From: CAZADA01 sp964526675
GTDB lineage: Bacteria > Pseudomonadota > Alphaproteobacteria > Caulobacterales > Maricaulaceae
Direction of reading: 5' to 3'
Length of the DNA stretch: 64,000 bases
NCBI GenBank assembly: GCA_964526675.1
Contig: CAZGLY010000013.1
Location: 8,810 to 72,809 of the forward strand
The translations under genes and the position numbers were made by a program. Shown piece by piece: positions 41,215-48,059 of the stretch (position 1 is its first letter; every line of letters begins with the position of its first letter). The notes under the pieces are model-generated. The model ran no database searches. It was not told the DNA's origin and saw nothing but the letters and a program-made list of their open reading frames with translations.

Positions 41215-41517
41215 GCGCGTCCCCTGCGTGTGTTGATCGCCCGTGTCGTGCGTCAACGTCATACGACCATTTGAGATCGGTCGCAAAGCGCCGCCGCTCG
41301 AAGGGCTGACGCCGTAACGCAGGGGCCAACGCGCCGGCTAACCTCCTGTTTACCTCGCCCAATCGTAAACTCGACCTGGCGGGCGCTGTCTCACCTTGGG
41401 AAGAGAGCTGTGGCTGGGGCGCGGCGCTTGTCGTCACATATGTGACTTTACGAAGGCAAAGAAGACGCGTAGAAGCTGGCCATCGGCGCGGTCAACGCGT
41501 CAATGGAGGCGCGGGCC
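41215..41517. other. 303-bp divergent regulatory region upstream of the RimB-RimK fusion
   Basis: No gene was seen. It contains a spaced inverted repeat GTTTAC (41348-41353) / GTAAAC (41365-41370) and a perfect 14-bp palindrome at 41434. The region drives the small membrane protein leftwards and the fusion gene rightwards. Base composition becomes more AT-rich around the repeats. Confidence 0.5.
41434..41447. promoter_or_regulatory. perfect 14-bp palindrome upstream of the RimB-RimK fusion
   Basis: GTCACATATGTGAC reads identically on both strands and lies 70 bp before the start of the fusion gene, the expected place for a dimeric regulator. The half-sites are CRP-like words but in the opposite order (TCACA...TGTGA), so a GntR- or TetR-type regulator is at least as likely. 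I cannot name the regulator. Confidence 0.5.
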
Positions 41518-42960
41518 ATGGGCCTGTATGCGTCGCAGACACATCCCGTTACACGCTCTGACTCCCTGGTTCTGGGCTGGGAGGAGTGGGCGGCGTTGCC
41601 GGACCTGCGTGTTCCCGCGGTTAAAGTCAAAGTCGATACGGGGGCCGATACTTCAGCGCTCCACGCTTTTGATGTCGAGACGTTCGGCTCCCTAACAGAC
41701 CCTCAGGTCCGGTTCGATTTTCATCCGGTGCCGGGGAACGACGACATCACCATCACCTGCGCGGCGCGGGTGAAGGCGCGCCGCCGGGTGTTCAGCTCGA
41801 ACGGCGACAGTGAAAGCCGGTACGTAATTTGCACGGCCATTGAGATCGGTGGGCGCGCGTGGCCGATCGAAGTCACTCTCACCAATCGTGACTCAATGGC
41901 TTATCGCATGCTGTTGGGCCGCCAAGCCATCACCGAGGATGCCATGGTCAAGCCCAGCCTCTCTTGCGTGCACGGCCAGTCGGACTACGCGGTGTATCAG
42001 ATCCGGCCAGTGGCGACGGCCGCGCCGCCGGAGCCCCCGTTGCGCATTGCGATCCTCACGCGCGAACCCGACAACTATTCGACCCGGCGGTTAATCGAAG
42101 CGGCGGAGGCGCGCGGCCACGAGGCCGAGTGTGTCAACACCACCCGCTGCTACATGGCGATTAACGCCGCGCGGCCGGAGATCCATTGCGATGGGAAGCC
42201 CCTGCCGTCGTATGACGCCGTCATTCCCCGCATCGGCGCATCCGTGACGGCTTACGGGCTGGCGGTCGTGCGCCAGTTTGAGGCGATGAACGTTTACGTG
42301 ATGAACGAGTCCGCGCCGATCGGGGCCTCTCGCGACAAGCTCTACGCGCATCAGTTGCTGGCGCGCCAAGGCATTGACATGCCGCGCACCGCGTTCGCCC
42401 GCAGCCCCCAGGACACGAAGGACTTGCTCGATATCGCCGGGGATGTGCCGCTGGTGTTGAAGCTGCTGCAAAGCACCCAAGGCAAGGGCGTGGTTTTGGC
42501 GGAAACCCGCAAGTCCGCCAGTTCCTTGGTGGAGGCGTTCCGGGGGCTCGGCGCGGACTTTTTGGTGCAGGAGTTCGTCACGGAGGCCGCCGGCCAAGAC
42601 ATTCGCTGTCTCGTTGTCGGCGGCAAAGTCGTCGCGGCGGTGCGACGCGTGGCGGGCGAGGTGGATGAGTTTCGGTCGAACCTGCACTGCGGCGGTCGCG
42701 CGGAAAAAGTGCGCCTGACCAAAGACGAGCGTCGCATGGCGGTCAAAGCCGCGCGGGCGATCGGCCTGTCGGTTGCGGGCGTGGACCTTCTGCGCGCGGA
42801 CGCCGGCCCAAAAGTGTTGGAGGTGAACTCCTCGCCCGGCCTCGAAGGGGTGGAGAAGGCGACGGGCAAAGATGTGGCGGGCTTGATCCTCGATCACGTG
42901 GCGGCGAAAGCCCACGCTCTCGTTCGGGCGCGCCAGGCCCGCGCCCTGCCGCTGGCCTAA
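41518..42960 (+). CDS. rimK: RimB-RimK fusion: retropepsin-like protease domain plus ATP-grasp glutamate ligase
   Basis: This 480-residue protein joins two families normally encoded separately. Residues about 15-150 are the retropepsin-like 'ATP-dependent zinc protease' domain (VKVKVDTGADTSALHA with Asp40; RMLLGRQAI near the end), the RimB family. Residues about 170-475 are RimK, an ATP-grasp ligase that adds glutamates to ribosomal protein S6 (IPRIGASVTAYGLAVVRQFE, LKLLQSTQGKGV, VLEVNSSPGLEG). A protein that both adds and trims glutamyl tails is implied. Start 41518 has GGAGG eight bases upstream; an ATG at 41503 is the alternative. Confidence 0.9.
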   Translation: MGLYASQTHPVTRSDSLVLGWEEWAALPDLRVPAVKVKVDTGADTSALHAFDVETFGSLTDPQVRFDFHPVPGNDDITITCAARVKARRRVFSSNGDSESRYVICTAIEIGGRAWPIEVTLTNRDSMAYRMLLGRQAITEDAMVKPSLSCVHGQSDYAVYQIRPVATAAPPEPPLRIAILTREPDNYSTRRLIEAAEARGHEAECVNTTRCYMAINAARPEIHCDGKPLPSYDAVIPRIGASVTAYGLAVVRQFEAMNVYVMNESAPIGASRDKLYAHQLLARQGIDMPRTAFARSPQDTKDLLDIAGDVPLVLKLLQSTQGKGVVLAETRKSASSLVEAFRGLGADFLVQEFVTEAAGQDIRCLVVGGKVVAAVRRVAGEVDEFRSNLHCGGRAEKVRLTKDERRMAVKAARAIGLSVAGVDLLRADAGPKVLEVNSSPGLEGVEKATGKDVAGLILDHVAAKAHALVRARQARALPLA

Positions 42961-42985
42961 GCCAACCGTCCCACCCTGGCGCGTC

Positions 42986-43043
42986 ATCGACCCTGCGCCG
43001 CGCGATTGTGTGGTCGCGTCGCGACCAGCAGCGCAGGGTCGAT
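42986..43043. terminator. nested bidirectional hairpin between rimK fusion and fasciclin gene
   Basis: ATCGACCCTGCGC (42986-42998) and GCGCAGGGTCGAT (43031-43043) are a perfect 13-bp inverted repeat. Inside it, TGGTCGCG/CGCGACCA (43011-43027) forms a second hairpin. It sits between two convergent genes and can act in both directions. No long T tract is present. Confidence 0.6.
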
Positions 43044-43053
43044 TGGGTGCGCG

Positions 43054-43572
43054 TTACTCGGCGGTCGGCGGCAGGATCACCGCGTCCACAACGTGAATGA
43101 CGCCGTTGGAAGCCGCGACGTCCGCGATCACGACGTTCGCGCCGCCCACGACCACGCCGTCCGTGGCGTCGATCGGCAATTTGATGTTCGCCACCGTGTC
43201 GGCTTCAAGCTCTTTGCCGGCGATGTCGCCCGCCATCACTTTGCCGGCGAGGACGTGGTAGGTGAGGATTTGCGTCAGCTGGTCTTTGTTTTCCGGCTGG
43301 AGCAGCGTGTCGACCGTGCCTTCCGGCAGCGCCGCAAACGCCTCATCGGTCGGGGCGAAGACGGTGAAGGGGCCGTCGCCTTTCAAGGTGTCAACCAAGC
43401 CGGCGGCTTGCACCGCCGCAACCAAGGTCGTGAAGGAGCCATTGGCCACGGCCACATCAACGATGTCGCCGGTTTCCGCCGCGTAGGCTTTGTCTTCTGA
43501 GTGACTGTCGGCGATGGCCGGAGCGGCGATGGCGCCCAGAGCGACGGCGGCCATAAGTGTGCGAATGCGCAT
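43054..43572 (-). CDS. secreted fasciclin (FAS1) domain protein
   Basis: This 172-residue protein has a signal peptide ending at AIAD and one FAS1 domain: FTTLVAAVQAAGLVDTLKGDGPFTVFAPTDEAFAALP, LTYHVLAGKV and a final NGVIHVVDAVILPP. FAS1 proteins mediate adhesion or surface association; bacterial single-domain members are often stress- or symbiosis-induced. AGGAG lies nine bases before ATG 43572. Two candidate operators lie upstream. Confidence 0.93.
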   Translation of the reverse strand: MRIRTLMAAVALGAIAAPAIADSHSEDKAYAAETGDIVDVAVANGSFTTLVAAVQAAGLVDTLKGDGPFTVFAPTDEAFAALPEGTVDTLLQPENKDQLTQILTYHVLAGKVMAGDIAGKELEADTVANIKLPIDATDGVVVGGANVVIADVAASNGVIHVVDAVILPPTAE

Positions 43573-43631
43573 CAGAGCATACTCCTGTTGTCGGATATAA
43601 CAGGATGGCGACGGTGCATGTCCCCATCGAC

Positions 43632-43650
43632 GGACGTGAGCGTCACGTCC
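43632..43650. promoter_or_regulatory. 19-bp palindrome upstream of the fasciclin gene
   Basis: GGACGTGAGCGTCACGTCC has perfect 8-bp arms around a 3-base centre. It lies 60-78 bp before the fasciclin start, in the promoter zone. A regulator-binding site is the likely reading; a hairpin in the 5' leader is the alternative. Confidence 0.5.
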
Positions 43651-43688
43651 AGGGGTTGATACGTCGGGGATGGCGAAGCGGTTTGCGG

Positions 43689-43703
43689 CTAACAAGAAGT
43701 TAA
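43689..43703 (-). promoter_or_regulatory. CtrA-box-like sequence upstream of the fasciclin gene
   Basis: On the minus strand this reads TTAACTTCTTGTTAG, matching the CtrA consensus TTAA-N7-TTAA at seven of eight positions. CtrA is a cell-cycle regulator in many alphaproteobacteria. A single one-mismatch site is weak evidence. Confidence 0.3.
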
Positions 43704-43724
43704 CATAAGCCCGCCGCCGGCGGC

Positions 43725-45578
43725 TCAGCCGGAGCCCAGACCCAACGCCGCCACCAGGCGTGGATTGGGGTCCGCCGCGGCGTCCATGATCCGATCGGTC
43801 GACCACAGGTCTTGCGCCAGCGCCGCGTAGAACCGCTCCCGCGCATCGACGTCGGCGACGCACCGGGGCGCCCCGAACGGCGGCTCGAGCCCCCGAGAAA
43901 CGGCTTCCAGCTTTGCGCGCGTCTTTGGCGTGAGGTCCGCCGCCATCGAGGCCAACGCGTTGCCGGCCTTCTCAAACAAAGCGGAGCGCGCGTCGGCCGT
44001 GTCGGCGCGGGCGAGCGCGTGGGCGGTCTCGCCGCGTGTGAGCACGTGGGCGCCGAGCCGGTCCGCGGCTGACGCCTGGAGATCGAACGCGCCCGCGCCG
44101 TCACTGCGCAATTCGCTCACGCCAGCCGCGATCAGGGGCGTCAGCGCGCTGCCGCCGGATCCGGCCGGCGCAAAGACGCCATAGTCGCCCGCCGGGCGGG
44201 CCGTGAACGTCTCGAAGAACGCGGTCAGCCGGGCCAGGATCGCGTGCGCCGCCGTGGTCGCAAGCCCGTCGCCGCCGATGTGAACCGGCGCGTGCGCGCT
44301 GAACGGCTCCGGCGTATGCCCCTGCAGCAACGCCGCCAGACGCAACGCCAGGCCTTCGGGGTCGGTGTCGCGCAAATGCGGCGCCAGCCCTGCGAGGAGA
44401 TCGCGGGCTTGAGCGGGTGTCGCGGCGCCTTCCGGCCGCCAGGTCAGCCGGGCTGCGGCGATGTCGAGAAACGCGACGGCCGCGGCGGCTTTGCGGGCGT
44501 TCTCCTCCGCGTTGGCGTAGAGCGGCGTCAGAGGCGCCATCACGATCGGCGCCCAATGCTCGAGCGGCAAGCCGACGGCGTTGATGAAATGCAGCGCATC
44601 CGCCCCTGGCGTCAGGGTGTCGACCGCCGCCGCCAACCGCACATTGAGTTTCATGAAGAACGGCAGTTCCCGCGCGACTTGCTCCGCCGGGGGGCGGTCA
44701 TCCCCGTCGGTGGTGAGCCAGTGGAACGGGTTTTCGCGGATGGCTTTGACGTCCCGTGACGCCGCAAACGCGGCCGTTTGCGCCGCCGGCGCCGCGCGCG
44801 CGATCAGCGCGCTCTGCAGCGCCTGGAGCGTGGGGTCGCCACCGCCGCCGGCCTCGGCCTCCGCGCGCGCGGCGTCCCAGGCGGCCGCCAGATCGGCGCG
44901 CTCGTCGGGCTCAAGGTCGCTGAGCAGCACGCTTTTCAGCGCTTCGATGGTCGACAGCGGTTTGCCGCGCGAGTTCAAGCTGTTGAAGAGCCGATAGGCG
45001 AGGTCGGTGTCGGAGACCGTGACGATGTTGAGCTTGCAGTGGCGCAGCACGCCTTCGATCAAGGCGGGATAATCCTCTTCCCGGGCCGACGTCTCGATCC
45101 AGTCCTTGATGCGCAAGAACGCCGCCGCGATGCGCTGTTGATCCTCGTCGCGGTCCTCAAACGCGTGAGAGCCCTTGCCGCGGGCCAGCGCCGCAAAGGC
45201 CAGCTGATACCGTCCCACCGCCACCGGCAGGGCGAGCGTTTTGTTCTCCCCACGCAGCGCGAGTTCGATGTCGCCGCGGCGCGACTTGTCCGCGAGGGGA
45301 TGCAGCGCCAACAGCAACAGGCCCAGCGTCACGACGCGCTGTTGGCCATCGACGAGGTAATTCACGCCCCCACGGCGCTCCACGATCACCGTGCCGAGAA
45401 ACCAGGGCGGCGCCGAACCCAGGTCGGCGATCCAATCAACGGCGTGGTCCTCAAGATCCGTGAGGAATTTGCGGATCTCCCGGTCCGTCCAGACATAGCC
45501 GCGTTGGTACACGTCCAGCGCGTATTTCTGGTTGCCCAGAAAATTCAGCACATGGCCAACCCGAGTTTTGATGTCCAT
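43725..45578 (-). CDS. solitary DUF262 (GmrS/ParB-like) protein
   Basis: This 617-residue protein begins with a DUF262 domain: YQRGYVWTDREIRKFLTDLED, WFLGTVIVER and YLVDGQQRVVTLGLLLLAL (the DGQQR nucleotide-binding motif), then FNSLNSRGKPLSTIEALKSVLL. DUF262 supplies the NTP-driven part of GmrSD-type type IV restriction enzymes and other phage-defence proteins. The C-terminal 350 residues are Ala-rich and helical, and I see no DUF1524/HNH nuclease motif nor a nuclease gene beside it. A defence role is inferred only from the family. A long hairpin lies just upstream. Confidence 0.8.
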   Translation of the reverse strand: MDIKTRVGHVLNFLGNQKYALDVYQRGYVWTDREIRKFLTDLEDHAVDWIADLGSAPPWFLGTVIVERRGGVNYLVDGQQRVVTLGLLLLALHPLADKSRRGDIELALRGENKTLALPVAVGRYQLAFAALARGKGSHAFEDRDEDQQRIAAAFLRIKDWIETSAREEDYPALIEGVLRHCKLNIVTVSDTDLAYRLFNSLNSRGKPLSTIEALKSVLLSDLEPDERADLAAAWDAARAEAEAGGGGDPTLQALQSALIARAAPAAQTAAFAASRDVKAIRENPFHWLTTDGDDRPPAEQVARELPFFMKLNVRLAAAVDTLTPGADALHFINAVGLPLEHWAPIVMAPLTPLYANAEENARKAAAAVAFLDIAAARLTWRPEGAATPAQARDLLAGLAPHLRDTDPEGLALRLAALLQGHTPEPFSAHAPVHIGGDGLATTAAHAILARLTAFFETFTARPAGDYGVFAPAGSGGSALTPLIAAGVSELRSDGAGAFDLQASAADRLGAHVLTRGETAHALARADTADARSALFEKAGNALASMAADLTPKTRAKLEAVSRGLEPPFGAPRCVADVDARERFYAALAQDLWSTDRIMDAAADPNPRLVAALGLGSG

Positions 45579-45603
45579 CGCGCTCTTCCGCGAGCGACGC
45601 GAT

Positions 45604-45643
45604 CCGCGGCGTCCCCTTCGTTATGTAAGGGTGTCCGCCGCGG
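45604..45643. repeat. long hairpin upstream of the DUF262 gene
   Basis: CCGCGGCG (45604-45611) pairs with CGCCGCGG (45636-45643), and inside it CCCTT (45614-45618) pairs with AAGGG (45627-45631). It lies 26 bp from the DUF262 start on the promoter side. It could be an operator, a leader hairpin, or a terminator for the upstream isomerase-like gene. Confidence 0.45.
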
Positions 45644-45807
45644 AAGGGAAATCGCGCCGCACGCGTGTCGCGCGCATGCCGGTTTGCACGGCGCGCGCCG
45701 TTGAAACGCGTGTTCCAGCCGCGGTGAGAGGCGGCGAGGAGCGTTGGGGACGTTCGGCTCGCGTGCCCCTTGGCGACAACCCGCAGAGCCTCAGTGACCG
45801 GACCGGC

Positions 45808-46416
45808 CTACCGGCAGGCCCATGCGAGAGCGTCGCCCAAGCGATCGTCGCCCCAAAACAGCTCCCGGTCGACGACGAAGCTGGGAGCGCCGAAAACGCC
45901 AAAGGCCTCCGCCTCTTCAACGTTGCGGCGCAATCGGTCTTTCTGACGATTTGTCGATGCTAGATCCAAATAATATTCAGCGTCGCCGCCGACCTCGGCA
46001 ATACTGTCGCCCACCACAAGCGGATCAGCTATGTCGCGGCCGTCTCGAAATTGCGCGAGGAAAATCTGCCGACAAAACGCTTTCCCCCAGTTTTGGTCCA
46101 GGGCTGCGATCGCGACGCGCGCGGCGACCAAGCCGTTTTGCGGAAACGACACAGAACCCGCTTGAAAGCCGGGATGCACTCTCAAACCATATTTGTGGCA
46201 TTGCCGTTCCACATCCCGCCACATATAGCGACCTTTCGCCTCGTAGATGTTGAACGGGGAGGTGTTCCAGCCATTCTTCTTAAAGATTGGGCCGAGCAAA
46301 AATGGTGTCCATTCAACCGTCACACCCAATGTCTTCGCTTCATCGTCAATGCGCATCGCGGAGATGTACGAGTACGTCGATGCGAATTCGAACCAGAATC
46401 TTAGAGACGCCGCCAT
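45808..46416 (-). CDS. 2-hydroxychromene-2-carboxylate isomerase-like (DsbA/GST-kappa fold) protein
   Basis: This 202-residue protein matches the HCCA isomerase/GST-kappa family: LRFWFEFASTYSYISAMRID at the start, a central helical domain, and FGVFGAPSFVVDRELFWGDDRL at the end. The Ser of STYSY occupies the catalytic position where DsbA proteins have cysteine. Family members isomerise naphthalene-pathway intermediates or act as glutathione transferases; no degradation genes surround it, so the substrate is unknown. Base composition is visibly lower in GC than all neighbours, suggesting transfer. AAGGA precedes ATG 46416. Confidence 0.85.
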   Translation of the reverse strand: MAASLRFWFEFASTYSYISAMRIDDEAKTLGVTVEWTPFLLGPIFKKNGWNTSPFNIYEAKGRYMWRDVERQCHKYGLRVHPGFQAGSVSFPQNGLVAARVAIAALDQNWGKAFCRQIFLAQFRDGRDIADPLVVGDSIAEVGGDAEYYLDLASTNRQKDRLRRNVEEAEAFGVFGAPSFVVDRELFWGDDRLGDALAWACR

Positions 46417-46563
46417 CTCAACATCCTTTCGCTTGAGCCCCGTCGCCGCAGGCGGAGCGCGCGTTGCGCGGTCACGCGGACACGCTCACGTCCGTCCGGG
46501 TCCGGGCGCTGGTCGGCGCGTCGTCCTCTCGCGCGACGCGCTGGCGCGGCTTATCTCCTGCGC

Positions 46564-47199
46564 ATGAGCTATGCGGTGAAGGAAATCTACTACACCCTCC
46601 AGGGCGAGGGCCTGCGCGCAGGCCGTGCGGCGGTGTTTGTGCGGTTTGCCGGGTGCAATCTGTGGAGCGGGCGCGATGCCGACCGCGCGACCGCGATCTG
46701 TGCGTTTTGCGACACCGACTTCGTGGGGACGGATGGACCTGGCGGCGGTCGTTTCGAAACGGCCGCTGACGTAGCGGCGGCGGCGCGCGCCGCCTGGCCG
46801 AGCGACGCGGCGGGCGTCCCTTATGTCGTGTGCACCGGCGGCGAGCCTTTGCTGCAACTCGATCGGGCGTTGGTGGCCGCGCTCCATGACGCGGGCTTTG
46901 AGGTGGCGGTCGAAACCAACGGCACGCTGCCCGCGCCGCCGGGGCTGGATTGGGTGTGCCTGAGCCCGAAGGCCGGGACGGATCTCGCCGTGACCACCGG
47001 CGACGAGCTCAAGCTGGTGTATCCTCAAGCTGGCGCGCCGCCGGAGGCGTTTGAGCACTTCGCCTTCGGCGCGTTTCTGTTGCAGCCCATGGACGGGCCG
47101 GCGCTGGCGGAGAACACGGCGGCGGCGGCGCAATACTGCCTCAAGCACCCGCGCTGGCGGCTCTGCTTGCAAACCCACAAGCTCGTCGGTTTGCCCTAG
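46564..47199 (+). CDS. queE: 7-carboxy-7-deazaguanine synthase
   Basis: This 211-residue radical-SAM enzyme makes 7-carboxy-7-deazaguanine for queuosine. YYTLQGEGLRAGRAAVFVRF is diagnostic. The cluster cysteines are Cys31, Cys46 and Cys49 in the CX14CX2C spacing specific to QueE rather than the usual CX3CX2C. CTGGEPLLQ and VAVETNGT follow, and LCLQTHKLVGLP ends it. No other queuosine gene is in the window. No clear ribosome-binding site precedes the ATG. Confidence 0.95.
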   Translation: MSYAVKEIYYTLQGEGLRAGRAAVFVRFAGCNLWSGRDADRATAICAFCDTDFVGTDGPGGGRFETAADVAAAARAAWPSDAAGVPYVVCTGGEPLLQLDRALVAALHDAGFEVAVETNGTLPAPPGLDWVCLSPKAGTDLAVTTGDELKLVYPQAGAPPEAFEHFAFGAFLLQPMDGPALAENTAAAAQYCLKHPRWRLCLQTHKLVGLP

Positions 47200-47247
47200 A
47201 GCGGGCGTGCGTTCCCACGACGCGCGCGCCGTGCGATACGCCCGAGC

Positions 47248-48051
47248 ATGAGCGTTGAGATGACTGAGAGCCATGCCGCAGAACCTGATCTGCGCCCGCC
47301 GCATCTGCGCCGCGAGCCCGCCGCGCCGCCGGAGGGCGTGAGCCATCGCGTCCTGAGCTTCTTTCCGGAGCCAGAGGTGACGGACGCGGCGGTGGCGGCG
47401 CGGTTGGCGACCCCGATGATGCGTCTGAACGCGCAGCTCGGCTTGCTCTTTGGCGATCACCACATTCTGCGCGTCGCCTTTCAGAACGCCCACGCCATTG
47501 ACGACCACATGTGGCGGTCCAACCAGCCGAGCCCCGCGCAACTGCGGCGCTGGGCGGCGCGCGGCGTGAAGACCGTGATCAATCTGCGCGGTCTCTCCAC
47601 CAAGTCGTTTCACCTGCTGGAGCGCGACGCCTGCGCGCGCCTGGGGTTGGACCTGGTGACCCTTCGGGTGAATTCGCGCCACACGCCCTGGCCGGTGGTG
47701 CCGCGCATGATCCGCGACATGTTCGACTCCATCCGCTATCCGGCGCTGATGCACTGTAAGTCCGGGGCCGACCGCGCGGGGCTGATGGGCGTCTTCTATC
47801 GTCACTTTCGCCTGGGCGAGCCGGTGTCGCAGGCGCTGGAGCAGCTGTCGCCGAAATACCTCCATGTGCGCAGCGGCAAGACGGGCATTCTCGACGCCTA
47901 TTTCGAGGCGTATCTCCGCGAGGGCGAGCCGCAGGGCTTGTCGTTGATCGAGTGGTCCGAAGGCGGCTTTGACCCCAAGGCGTTCAAGGCCGCCTACCGC
48001 CCAAACGCGCTGGGGAGCTTTTTCGTCGACGCGATCCTGCGACGGGAGTGA
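47248..48051 (+). CDS. tyrosine-phosphatase-like protein (HCX5R)
   Basis: This 267-residue protein has a dual-specificity-type phosphatase domain. WRSNQPSPAQLRRWAARGVKTVINLRG is the early motif, and HCKSGADRAG is the P-loop with Cys170 and Arg176. A Pro-rich N-terminus of about 50 residues carries no signal peptide. Similar alphaproteobacterial proteins include Caulobacter CtpA, implicated in lipid A structure; whether this is an orthologue is not decidable here. It lies 48 bp after queE on the same strand. ATG 47260 is an alternative start. Confidence 0.85.
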   Translation: MSVEMTESHAAEPDLRPPHLRREPAAPPEGVSHRVLSFFPEPEVTDAAVAARLATPMMRLNAQLGLLFGDHHILRVAFQNAHAIDDHMWRSNQPSPAQLRRWAARGVKTVINLRGLSTKSFHLLERDACARLGLDLVTLRVNSRHTPWPVVPRMIRDMFDSIRYPALMHCKSGADRAGLMGVFYRHFRLGEPVSQALEQLSPKYLHVRSGKTGILDAYFEAYLREGEPQGLSLIEWSEGGFDPKAFKAAYRPNALGSFFVDAILRRE

Positions 48052-48059
48052 GCGGGGCG

